A stretch of DNA of 64,000 nt from Hymenobacter sediminis (GTDB lineage: Bacteria > Bacteroidota > Bacteroidia > Cytophagales > Hymenobacteraceae), in contig NZ_QKNS01000006.1 of the NCBI RefSeq assembly GCF_003231285.1, forward strand, positions 124,001-188,000, written 5' to 3'. Shown here piece after piece: positions 9,267-17,121 of this stretch. A program made the translations under genes and the position numbers. Each line of letters starts with the position of its first letter. Within the stretch, counting starts at the first letter, position 1. Under the pieces are notes generated by a model that did not search any database, was not told where the DNA came from, and saw only the letters and a list, made by a program, of their open reading frames with translations.

Positions 9267-10823
9267 ATGAAATACCCCGCGCTTCTTTTCACTGCCCTGC
9301 TGCTGGGCGCTGCCACCGGCTGTCAGGACGACTTCACCGACCTCACGCCCCAGGGCACCATCACCTACGCCAACTTCTGGAAGACCGATGCGGATGCCAT
9401 TGCCGCTTCCAACGCCCTGTACGCCTACATGAACAACGACGACATGTTCGGGCGGGGGTTCTTCTGGCTAATCAACGCCTCCGACGACATGGTGACGGGG
9501 CGCGTGCGGGCCACGGCCGCCAACGTGCGCAACTTCACGGCCACCGGCGACGAGGGCGACACCAATAAGATGTACGGTTACTCCTACCGGGTTATCCGCC
9601 GGGCCAATGAGGTGCTGAAGAACGTGCCGGCCATGAGCATCGACGAGAAGCTTAAAAACCGGGTGCTGGGCGAGGCCTACTTCATGCGGGCCTTCTCCTA
9701 CTTCCACATTGCCACCCGCTACGGCGACCAGCGCGCCGGCGTGCCCCTGGTGACGGTGGACAACATGGACCAGAACAGCTTCCCCCGGCCCGCCAGCGTA
9801 GTAGCTAACTACGAGCTCATGGAGCAGGACCTGAAAAAGGCCGCCGAGCTGCTGCCGCTGGTGACGGCCTACTCGGGGGCGGAGCTAGGCCACGCCCACA
9901 AGGACGCGGCCCTGGCCTACCTGGCCAAAACCTACGTGTTCTGGGCCCAGTACGATAAGAGCAAGTGGGCCCTGGCCGAGCAGGCCGCCGAGGCCGTGAC
10001 CAAGTCCGGCTCGGGGCGGGCCCTGATCAACACCGGCAAGCCCCGGGAGGATTTCCACTCCGTGTTCACCATTCAGAATAACTGGTCGAGCGAGTACATC
10101 TGGTCGGTGGTGTCGGGCAAGCAGGACGGCAGTATTCTGCCCGGCGTGCTGCTCGAAAACAAGGGCTGGGGCAAGTACAACGGCTGGGGCTACTTCCAGC
10201 CCACGCTGGACCTGTACGAGTCCTTTGAGATGGGCGACCCGCGCCGGGAGGCCACCATCCTGTCCTTCGGCGACGAGTTTACCTACCTGGGGCAGAAGCA
10301 GAAATACTCCTCCACCAATTCGCTGACCGGCTTTCAGTTCAGCAAGTACATGGAGCCCTACACCTACCCGGCCACGGAGCACCTGAACGCCAACGGCGAC
10401 AAGCCCACCACCGACCTGAATGTGCCGCTGATGCGCTACGCCGAGGTGCTGCTGCTCCAGGCAGAAGCCCAGATTATGCAGGGCAAAAGCGGCGACCAGG
10501 CGCTTAACCTGGTGCGCCGCCGGGCGGGCCTACCCCCGCTGACCGGGGCTACCCTGGCCGACCTGAAGCGGGAACGGCGCTCGGAGCTGGCCGGGGAGTT
10601 TGCTGACCGTCACGCCGACCTCGTGCGCTGGGGCGATGCCCAGGCCGCCTACGCCAAACCCCAGCGCGGGCGCGAGTACGCCGACAAGTCCAACCCGGCC
10701 TCGACCTATAAGGTGGTGGAAGTGTGGCCCGCCCGCACGTTCAACCCCACCGTGCACCACGTGTGGCCCATTCCGCCCGTCGACCTGAACAATTCGAAAA
10801 TCGCCCAAAACCAGGGCTGGTAA
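9267..10823 (+). CDS. SusD/RagB-family nutrient-binding lipoprotein
   Basis: A 518-residue lipoprotein with signal peptide MKYPALLFTALLLGAATGC, lipobox Cys near residue 19, followed by the acidic QDDF expected for surface export in Bacteroidota. The family features are present: TPR-like helical body (YGYSYRVIRRANEVLKNV, LGEAYFMRAFSYFHIATRYG), the conserved PLMRYAEVLLLQAEA block, and a C-terminal WPIPPVDLNNSKIAQNQGW. It is expected to sit on the cell surface as the lid of the SusC transporter encoded 24 bp upstream. Its ligand cannot be read from sequence, but operon context suggests a phosphoester or phospholipid headgroup compound rather than a glycan. Confidence 0.94.
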   Translation: MKYPALLFTALLLGAATGCQDDFTDLTPQGTITYANFWKTDADAIAASNALYAYMNNDDMFGRGFFWLINASDDMVTGRVRATAANVRNFTATGDEGDTNKMYGYSYRVIRRANEVLKNVPAMSIDEKLKNRVLGEAYFMRAFSYFHIATRYGDQRAGVPLVTVDNMDQNSFPRPASVVANYELMEQDLKKAAELLPLVTAYSGAELGHAHKDAALAYLAKTYVFWAQYDKSKWALAEQAAEAVTKSGSGRALINTGKPREDFHSVFTIQNNWSSEYIWSVVSGKQDGSILPGVLLENKGWGKYNGWGYFQPTLDLYESFEMGDPRREATILSFGDEFTYLGQKQKYSSTNSLTGFQFSKYMEPYTYPATEHLNANGDKPTTDLNVPLMRYAEVLLLQAEAQIMQGKSGDQALNLVRRRAGLPPLTGATLADLKRERRSELAGEFADRHADLVRWGDAQAAYAKPQRGREYADKSNPASTYKVVEVWPARTFNPTVHHVWPIPPVDLNNSKIAQNQGW

Positions 10824-10892
10824 TTTCTCGCGCCCGTCTCTTACGCCACTGCCGGCTGGTTGGGGGGGAAGAGGCGGGCCTTGTTGCTTTTC

Positions 10893-11699
10893 ATGCTGTA
10901 TTCGCTTCGCTTCGCGGCGGCTTTCCTACTACTGGCTGCCCCGGTTCAGGCCCAGACGCCGCGCTTCCAACCAGCCCCGCCCCTGGAACAGGGCCACTCG
11001 CACAACGACTACTGGCGGCCGCATCCGTTAACGGACGCTTTGCAATTGGGCTTCAAAAGCGTGGAGGCCGATATTTTCCTGGTGGACTCTACCCTGCAGG
11101 TTGGGCACGAGCGCGCCGCGCTCAACCCAGCGCGCACCCTGCAAAGCCTTTACCTGGACCCGTTGCGGCAGTTGCGCGCTGGGGGCCAGTTGTACACCCG
11201 GCCCGCGGAGCTGTGGCTGTTCGTGGACTTCAAAACGGCCGGCCCTGCTACCTACGCCCAGCTGCGGCGCGTGCTAGGCCAGTACCGCGACTTGCTCATT
11301 ACGCCCCGACAGGCCCCGCCCGGCGGGGTGCGCGTCATTCTGACCGGCGGCTACCCTCGCCCCGAGGTGCTGGCCGACCCGGACCGGCTGGTGTTTCTGG
11401 ACGGCCAGCTCACCGATCTGCAGCCCCAGTTGGCCGCCAGCATCCCTACCGTGAACGGGGACTGGCAGCAGAGTTTTCGCTGGGATGGAACCGGAAAAAT
11501 ACCGGCCCCCGAGGCCGCCCGCTTAACGCAGCTTAGCCAACAGGCTGTCAAAAACGGGCAGAAAGTGCGGTTCTGGAACCTGCCAGCCAGCACCGCCGCC
11601 CAACGGCAGGCGGTGTGGCGGGAGCTACTGCACTACCCGGGTCTGCTGGTCGGGGCCGATGAGTTACAAGAGCTTAAGCAAGTAATGAATGGTCAATAG
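10893..11699 (+). CDS. PI-PLC/glycerophosphodiester phosphodiesterase-like secreted enzyme
   Basis: 268 residues from the ATG at 10893, which gives a signal peptide (MLYSLRFAAAFLLLAAPVQA). The mature start contains QGHSHNDYWRPHPL and then GFKSVEADIFLVD and VGHE. These are the His and Glu/Asp residues of the TIM-barrel PLC-like phosphodiesterase superfamily (HSHNDY and EADI signature). The family hydrolyses phosphodiesters such as glycerophosphodiesters or phosphoinositides; for this subgroup activity is little tested. Secretion puts it in the periplasm. It starts 69 bp after susD and its stop overlaps the next gene's ATG by 11 bp, so it is translationally coupled to the metallophosphoesterase. 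It could release a phosphomonoester for the alkaline phosphatase two genes downstream. Confidence 0.82.
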   Translation: MLYSLRFAAAFLLLAAPVQAQTPRFQPAPPLEQGHSHNDYWRPHPLTDALQLGFKSVEADIFLVDSTLQVGHERAALNPARTLQSLYLDPLRQLRAGGQLYTRPAELWLFVDFKTAGPATYAQLRRVLGQYRDLLITPRQAPPGGVRVILTGGYPRPEVLADPDRLVFLDGQLTDLQPQLAASIPTVNGDWQQSFRWDGTGKIPAPEAARLTQLSQQAVKNGQKVRFWNLPASTAAQRQAVWRELLHYPGLLVGADELQELKQVMNGQ

Positions 11700-13224
11700 C
11701 TCCGTTGGTCGCGCCGCCTTCTTGTTGCTCGGGTTGCTGGCCGTCGGGGGCCCAGCACACGGCTACCGTTTCATCCCGCGCACCGTGTCGGGTACCGTCT
11801 TCGCTGACCAGAACGGCAACGGCCGGCGGGAAGCTTCCGAAGCGGGGGTGGCTGGGGTGCTGGTGTCCAACGGGGTGGAGCTAGTGCCCACCGACTCCCG
11901 GGGGCGCTACCACCTGAGCACCCGGCCCGGCCGGCTGGTTTTTGTGGTGAAGCCCCGCGGCTACGCCCCCGCGCAGCCCACCAGCTGGTACTACCCGCCG
12001 ACCGCCGCGCCGCGCCAGACCGCGGATTTTGCGCTCCGGCCCGCCGCCGAGAAAAATGCCCACGACGTGGTGCTGCTCGGGGATATCCAGGCCGGCAGCC
12101 AGGATGACCTCTACCACTTCAACCACCTGGTAACCGAGGAGCTCTACGACGACCCCTACGCCTTTGCCCTCACCCTAGGCGACATCACCTTCGATGAGTT
12201 GAGCGTGTACCCCAAAACGAAGGCCAGCCTGAAGGCCCTGGGGAAGCCGGTGTACGCCGTGTTCGGCAACCACGACCAGAACTACGAGGTGCAGCAGGCG
12301 GCCTACGCCGATTCCACCTACCAACGCTACTTCGGTCCTTCGTACTACGCTCTGCAGTACGGCAGCACGCACGTTGTGGTGCTGAACGACGTGGCCTACC
12401 TGGGCCAGAAGAAGTACGAGGGCCGGGTGTCGGCGGAGCAGCTAACTTTCCTGACCAACTACCTGCAGCACTCTGCCCCCCAGCAGCTGCACGTGCTGGC
12501 CATGCACATTCCCCTGGGCGAGGTAGTCAACAAAGCCGACCTGCTGCGCGTGCTGGCCAAGCACCCTAACGTGGCCTTCATCTCGGCCCATGAGCATCGC
12601 AACCGGCGGGAGTACCACGCGCAACCGTCCGGGACGACCTGGCAGGAAGTAGTGGTAGGCGCCACCTGTGGCAGCTGGTGGCAGGGGGAGCACGACATCT
12701 TCGGTATACCTTCGGCGCTGATGAACTGCGGCGCGCCCAAAGGCTACTGGAAGCTGCGGGTGGGGGAGCAGAATGACTACCAACTGGCCTACAAAACCTC
12801 CCAGTACCCAGCTACCTTCCAGATGAGCGTCTGGACGCCGGAAGACTCGGAGTGGGACCCGGCCCAGAACCTGCCCGCCGACTCCACGCGGAATGTGGCC
12901 CTGATCAATGTATTTGCCGGCTCCAGCAAAACCCGCGTCGAGTTCCGCCTCAACGACGGCGCCTGGCAGCCCGCCTACCCCGTAGTAGCTCCCGACCCCT
13001 ACTTGGCGCGAATTTATCAGTTACAGCGCCGCCGGATTTATCCCACGGCCAAAGCCTCCGCCCTGGCGGGGAGGGCCGAGCCGAGCCCCCACCTCTGGCG
13101 TGCCCGGCTGCCCGATAATCTGCCGGTAGGCACTCATAAAATCGAAGTACGCGCGACCGACCCCTACGGCCTCCAGGCCCAGGCCTACCGCGTGCTGACC
13201 ATTAACCCTCCTTCGCTGCCCTAA
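11689..13224 (+). CDS. Secreted calcineurin-like phosphoesterase with N- and C-terminal accessory domains
   Basis: 511 residues: signal peptide, then a beta-sandwich (VSGTVFADQNGNGRREASE, residues about 28-105) like the MetallophosN/SdrD-B-type domain. The metallophosphatase core follows with LLGDIQAG, TLGDITFDE, FGNHDQ, MHIPLGE and SAHEHRN, and a C-terminal MetallophosC-like sandwich from about 360 (SSKTRVEFRLNDGAWQPA). The first metal motif reads GDIQ where the superfamily usually has DxH, a variant seen in this subfamily. It is predicted to be periplasmic or surface exposed and to hydrolyse a phosphomono- or diester. It overlaps the preceding phosphodiesterase gene by 11 bp and lies 2 bp before the alkaline phosphatase gene, so all three are co-expressed. 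Confidence 0.88.
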   Translation: MVNSSVGRAAFLLLGLLAVGGPAHGYRFIPRTVSGTVFADQNGNGRREASEAGVAGVLVSNGVELVPTDSRGRYHLSTRPGRLVFVVKPRGYAPAQPTSWYYPPTAAPRQTADFALRPAAEKNAHDVVLLGDIQAGSQDDLYHFNHLVTEELYDDPYAFALTLGDITFDELSVYPKTKASLKALGKPVYAVFGNHDQNYEVQQAAYADSTYQRYFGPSYYALQYGSTHVVVLNDVAYLGQKKYEGRVSAEQLTFLTNYLQHSAPQQLHVLAMHIPLGEVVNKADLLRVLAKHPNVAFISAHEHRNRREYHAQPSGTTWQEVVVGATCGSWWQGEHDIFGIPSALMNCGAPKGYWKLRVGEQNDYQLAYKTSQYPATFQMSVWTPEDSEWDPAQNLPADSTRNVALINVFAGSSKTRVEFRLNDGAWQPAYPVVAPDPYLARIYQLQRRRIYPTAKASALAGRAEPSPHLWRARLPDNLPVGTHKIEVRATDPYGLQAQAYRVLTINPPSLP

Positions 13225-13226
13225 GT

Positions 13227-14447
13227 ATGCCCTCTTCCTTTCCTTTTTCCGTGTTGCTGTTAAGTGGCCTAGGTCTGCTGTCCTGCGCCCGTCCCCAGGC
13301 GTCTGCCCCGACTCGTAGCGTGGTGATTGAGGCCGTTAAGCAACAGCCCGATGCCGTGGCGACTGAAGTACCCCTCGAAAAGCGGGAGTACGGGCCGGGC
13401 AACCCGTACGCGGTACCAACGCTAACGCCATACGCTGGGCCGCGCAAGCCCCTGAAAAACATTATTCTGTTGATCGGGGACGGGATGGGCCCGGCCCAGG
13501 TGACGGGCGGTCTAATCGCTAACCGCGGGCAGCTCTATCTGCAGCAGGCCCAGGCCACGGGGCTTTCCATCACGGCCAACCAGTACGGCAAGATCACCGA
13601 TTCGGCGGCCAGCGCCACGGCCATGGCTACCGGCCACAAAACCTACAACGGCGCCATCAGTATGGACTCGCTGGGGCATTCGTTTCGCTCCATCATGTGG
13701 GATGCGCGCGAGCAGGGCAAATCCACCGGTTTGGTAGTGGCCTGCGAGCTGCCCGATGCTACGCCCGCCTGCTTCGCCGTGAACCATACCAACCGCCAGG
13801 ACCTGGAAGGTATTGCCCGCAAGTACCTCGACGCCCCCATCGACTTCATGTACGGCGGCGGGCTGAAGTTCTTTACCCAGCGCCAGGACCAGGCAGATCT
13901 GCTGGCCCAGTGGCGCGCCAAGGGCTACCAGGTGGCCACTACCCCCCAGCAGGCCCGTAACCTGACCAGCCCCAAGGCAGTGGCCCTGCTTGCCGACAAT
14001 GGCCCGGCCCGCATGCCCACCCGCACGGCCGCCTACATGGAGCTGGGGTTTGACAAAGCCCTGGAGCTGCTCGGCAAAAACGAGAAGGGTTTTTTCCTGA
14101 TGGTGGAAGGCTCCCAGATTGATGATGCGGGGCACTTCAACGACACCTCCTACAACGTGCAGGAAGTCCTGGACTTCGACCAGCAGGTAGGCAAGGCCTT
14201 CCGGTTCGCGGCCCAGAACGGGGAAACCCTGGTAGTCGTTACGGCCGACCACGAAACCGGCGGGTACAGCGTGGTGGGCGGAAGCAGCCAGACCGGCAAG
14301 CTCGCCGGCCGCTTCACCACAACCCACCATTCGGCGGTGGTTGTGCCCGTCTTTGCCTATGGTAATGGCAGCGAGCTGTTCACGGGCATGTACCAGAATA
14401 CGGAAATCTACCAGCGGATCAAACAGGCCATGGATAAGCATAATTAA
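13227..14447 (+). CDS. Alkaline phosphatase family lipoprotein
   Basis: 406 residues with a lipoprotein signal (MPSSFPFSVLLLSGLGLLSC). Alkaline phosphatase motifs are clear: the metal-binding IGDGMG near residue 78, the nucleophile Ser in TDSAASATAMATGHKT, the metal site EGSQIDDAGHFND, and TADHETGGY near the C-terminus with the final His in TTHHS. It removes phosphate from many monoesters. As a lipoprotein it should be anchored in the periplasm or on the surface. It is the last gene of the tight phosphodiesterase-metallophosphoesterase-phosphatase string behind SusC/SusD, consistent with a route that trims a phosphorylated nutrient to free phosphate. No Pho-box-like repeat was recognised. Confidence 0.93.
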   Translation: MPSSFPFSVLLLSGLGLLSCARPQASAPTRSVVIEAVKQQPDAVATEVPLEKREYGPGNPYAVPTLTPYAGPRKPLKNIILLIGDGMGPAQVTGGLIANRGQLYLQQAQATGLSITANQYGKITDSAASATAMATGHKTYNGAISMDSLGHSFRSIMWDAREQGKSTGLVVACELPDATPACFAVNHTNRQDLEGIARKYLDAPIDFMYGGGLKFFTQRQDQADLLAQWRAKGYQVATTPQQARNLTSPKAVALLADNGPARMPTRTAAYMELGFDKALELLGKNEKGFFLMVEGSQIDDAGHFNDTSYNVQEVLDFDQQVGKAFRFAAQNGETLVVVTADHETGGYSVVGGSSQTGKLAGRFTTTHHSAVVVPVFAYGNGSELFTGMYQNTEIYQRIKQAMDKHN

Positions 14448-14574
14448 CAATGTAATAATATGACTTTAAGGTGATTATATAATATATAGGTAATTGTTTC
14501 TTAACGGCTGACAGGACAAAAAGAAAGAGTTTTGGGCACCCTTCTCACAACCTAAACCCTCTTTCTACCTACGT

Positions 14575-15537
14575 ATGAAACCAACCATTAACCTGCTCGC
14601 TCCTCTTACCATTGCAGCCAGCCTGCTGTTCACTTCCTGCGACCAAAAAGAAACAGTAAGCCCAGCAGGAGCCACTGCTACAAGCTCGCAGGATGCCGTG
14701 GCCGCTTATACCTTAGCTAACTGGATGGGCTCTGTTGATGCGACCTTGTCCTTGGCTCAACTCAGCATTCCGGGTACCCACGATTCCGGTGCCCGCTTTG
14801 AGTCCATTTCAGGTACGGCTAAGTGCCAGAACCTAACCATCGGCGAGCAGCTCAACGCGGGCGTACGTTTCCTAGACGTGCGTTGCCGTCACATCGACAA
14901 TTCCTTTACTATCCACCACGGCGCCGTATATCAGAATCTGAACTTCTCCGATGTTCGCGCGGCCTGCCTGGAGTTTTTGCGTGCTAATCCTACCGAGTGC
15001 ATTATCATGTCCATCAAGGAGGAGCACACGCCTAGCAACAATACCCGCACTTTCGAGCAGACGCTTAACGCCTTTTTGCAGGAAAACCCTGATAAGTGGT
15101 ACGTAGGCGAATCGGTGCCGACACTGGGCCAAGTGCGCGGCAAGATTGTCCTGCTGCGGCGCTATGCCGCTACCACTCCGAAGGGTGTTGATGCCACTAA
15201 CTGGGCCGACAACACCTCGTTTGAAATCAATACGTCTGCCGCGCAGCTCAAAGTACAGGACCAGTACAAAGTATCGGACAACAACGCAAAGTGGACGGCG
15301 ATGAACACGCTGCTCACCGAGGCCAAGGCCAGCACGAATAACCGCCTTATTCTTAACTATGCCAGCGGCTATAAGCCCGGTCTGTTCGGTATCCCCAGCA
15401 TTACTACCGTTTCCAACAACATCAATCCGCGCCTGACTACCTTCTTCACGGCCCAGGGCAAGGGTCGCTTTGGCATCATCCCCATGGATTTTGCTGAGGC
15501 TTCCCGCAACAGCCTGATTGTGAAGACTAACTTCTAA
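14575..15537 (+). CDS. Phosphatidylinositol-specific phospholipase C, lipoprotein
   Basis: A 320-residue lipoprotein (signal ending LLFTSC, Cys near 22) with a bacterial PI-PLC X domain from about residue 48. Both catalytic histidines are visible: His69 in SIPGTHDSGA and His114/115 in TIHHGAVYQ. The metal-independent core Asp/Arg appear in RFLDVRCRH, and ECIIMSIKEEH forms the next strand. Bacterial PI-PLC cleaves phosphatidylinositol to diacylglycerol and inositol 1,2-cyclic phosphate. The 127-bp AT-rich gap after the alkaline phosphatase suggests its own promoter. A strong terminator follows. Placed directly behind the Sus-type phosphatase operon, it suggests phosphatidylinositol or a related phosphoinositide as the nutrient source. 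Confidence 0.92.
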   Translation: MKPTINLLAPLTIAASLLFTSCDQKETVSPAGATATSSQDAVAAYTLANWMGSVDATLSLAQLSIPGTHDSGARFESISGTAKCQNLTIGEQLNAGVRFLDVRCRHIDNSFTIHHGAVYQNLNFSDVRAACLEFLRANPTECIIMSIKEEHTPSNNTRTFEQTLNAFLQENPDKWYVGESVPTLGQVRGKIVLLRRYAATTPKGVDATNWADNTSFEINTSAAQLKVQDQYKVSDNNAKWTAMNTLLTEAKASTNNRLILNYASGYKPGLFGIPSITTVSNNINPRLTTFFTAQGKGRFGIIPMDFAEASRNSLIVKTNF

Positions 15538-15575
15538 TATCCGGCCCTGCAGAAGCCAAGAAATAATAGTATCAG

Positions 15576-15623
15576 AACGCAGAGTGATAGGCGAATAACC
15601 TCGCTTATTACTCTGCGTTTTTT
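15576..15623 (+). terminator. Rho-independent terminator after PI-PLC
   Basis: Perfect 10-bp arms AACGCAGAGT (15576-15585) and ACTCTGCGTT (15610-15619), with an extra small GCGA/TCGC pairing in the loop, followed by a run of T. It closes the phosphoester locus. Confidence 0.88.
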
Positions 15624-15729
15624 GTGTATACGGCAAGGTTGCCCGCTGCATGCAAGGCAACTTCTCCTGATTGGCCCTACCGACTTATTGGGAATTGGGT
15701 GAGCTGACGCAGGTCTACGATTGACTCTA

Positions 15730-15762
15730 TTGCTCTCTGTAGTGGGGTAGCCACTATGTTTG
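15730..15762 (+). promoter_or_regulatory. Bacteroidota-type promoter (TTG-N22-TATGTTTG)
   Basis: TATGTTTG at 15755-15762 fits the TAnnTTTG minus-7 consensus. A TTG lies at 15730-15732, with 22 bp between. Transcription would begin near 15769, so the next gene should start downstream, at the GTG at 15838. Confidence 0.55.
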
Positions 15763-15837
15763 CAACAGGGCTTGGCGGGTTGGTTTACCAAGTATGCTTA
15801 TCTTTATTTATACTTCCCGCCCGATGGTTTTCCTGCT

Positions 15838-16221
15838 GTGACGCGTCTTTTCGCCTGGTTTCTGTGCTTGCTTTTCCTGCTTCAGACCTTTAGTCGGGAG
15901 CTGCAGGTAATAGACTATCAGGTCCGTCGCGCGCAAATCACGCGGCTTTTTTGCGTCAATAAGAACAGGCCTCAACTGCACTGCAATGGAAAGTGCCACT
16001 TAGTAAAGCTGCTACGCAAGGCCGCCCGGCAAGAAAGCAAAGCCCCTGCTGCCGGCTATGCCAAGCTGAAATACGAGGTGCTTCTCTGCCCGGCCTACCG
16101 TCTGCCCATAGTTAAGCGAGAAGCTCCTGCAAAGGCCGATTCCTTCGCGGGCTATCTGGCCTCATGCTACGCTTTTTCCTCAGCGCACAGCATATTTCAT
16201 CCGCCAGCCCTTAAAGCCTGA
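15838..16221 (+). CDS. Small membrane protein with conserved CNGKC motif
   Basis: 127 residues from GTG 15838. An in-frame TTG at 15760 exists but overlaps the predicted promoter. One N-terminal membrane helix (LFAWFLCLLFLLQTF) is followed by a periplasmic segment with NKNRPQLHCNGKCHLVKLL and a later Cys (EVLLCPAYRLP). The LHCNGKC block followed by a basic helix recurs in short Bacteroidota proteins of unknown function. The two close cysteines and a His suggest metal or disulfide chemistry. It is 112 bp upstream of the MbnP-like gene, on the same strand with no terminator seen between, so a shared copper-related role is plausible. This is inference; no family function is known to me. Confidence 0.68.
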   Translation: MTRLFAWFLCLLFLLQTFSRELQVIDYQVRRAQITRLFCVNKNRPQLHCNGKCHLVKLLRKAARQESKAPAAGYAKLKYEVLLCPAYRLPIVKREAPAKADSFAGYLASCYAFSSAHSIFHPPALKA

Positions 16222-16333
16222 CTCCATTCCTCGCGCATTTGACCAGATGCGCGAAGCCCCCTCCTGAACTTCTTAGAATAAGGCTAGGAGAGAGGCGTTC
16301 TAGTGTTTTGTCAGTTGCTTTTTTTCTGGAATT

Positions 16334-17119
16334 ATGAAAGCTTTTGCTACCGCCTCGCGGTTCTGCCAGCTTGGTTTTGCTTTGTGCATGCTTGTGTCCT
16401 GTAAGGACACGCAACAGGATGAGGTCCTAGCTCCGCCGACAGGCAAAGTTGTCTTAGAATTCGACCATGTGGTTGGAAACCAAGCCCTAGATCTTGAGAC
16501 AACAACCTATACCAACGCAGCCGGCAACCCTTTTACAGTCAACACCTTCAACTACTATATCTCTAATATCAAGCTCACCCAGGCCGACGGGACGGTATGG
16601 TCGGAAACGGAGAGCTACCACCTTGTCAAAGAAAGCGACGCAAGCTCCCAGCAGGTTACCCTTCAGCAAGTGCCCGCCGGCAAGTATACCCGCCTTACTT
16701 TTACCATTGGCGTTGACAGTGCCCGCAACGTGGCTGGTGCGCAAGCGGGGGCATTGGAACCCCGCAATGGTATGTTCTGGACCTGGAACTCAGGCTATAT
16801 CTTTACTAAGCTGGAAGGGCGCTCTGAGCAGGCCCCCGGTAATAAGGCCCTAATTTTTCATATTGGTGGGTTTAAGGCGCCCAACAATACTATTCGCACA
16901 ATTTCTCCCGCCCTACCTGGTAATGCGCCATTGCAAGTGCAGGCGAGTCACGACCTACAGGTGCACCTGAAAGTAGATGTGTTAGGAATGTTTAACGGTC
17001 CTACGCCCAACGACAACATCGATTTTCGCACGCTTTATGATGTAATGGGAGGTAGGGAAGCCGTTCGGCTAGCCGATAACTACGCAGCGGGCATGTTTCG
17101 CATTGACTACGTTAAGTAA
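16334..17119 (+). CDS. MbnP-family copper-binding lipoprotein
   Basis: 261 residues with a lipoprotein signal (Cys in LVSCKDTQQDE). The fold-level pattern of the MbnP-like domain is clear: LEFDHVVGNQAL, FNYYISNIKL, VPAGKYTRLTFTIGVD, MFWTWNSGYIF, ALIFHIGGF, and a C-terminal HLKVDVLGMF. MbnP proteins are periplasmic copper binders in which a tryptophan is converted to kynurenine by the di-heme enzyme MbnH; copper binding depends on that change. Tryptophans at about 89, 149 and 151 are candidates, with the WTW pair in the most conserved block. The MbnH-like gene begins 2 bp after the stop, which strongly supports the assignment. No methanobactin precursor was seen. Confidence 0.88.
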   Translation: MKAFATASRFCQLGFALCMLVSCKDTQQDEVLAPPTGKVVLEFDHVVGNQALDLETTTYTNAAGNPFTVNTFNYYISNIKLTQADGTVWSETESYHLVKESDASSQQVTLQQVPAGKYTRLTFTIGVDSARNVAGAQAGALEPRNGMFWTWNSGYIFTKLEGRSEQAPGNKALIFHIGGFKAPNNTIRTISPALPGNAPLQVQASHDLQVHLKVDVLGMFNGPTPNDNIDFRTLYDVMGGREAVRLADNYAAGMFRIDYVK

Positions 17120-17121
17120 GC

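Noticed and set aside
6093..14447. Polysaccharide utilisation locus
   Set aside because: SusC/SusD are present but no carbohydrate-active enzyme; all neighbours are phosphoester hydrolases.
15624..16333. Possible methanobactin precursor next to MbnP/MbnH
   Set aside because: No short Cys-containing leader/core peptide and no MbnB/MbnC genes were seen; the only gene is the CNGKC membrane protein.
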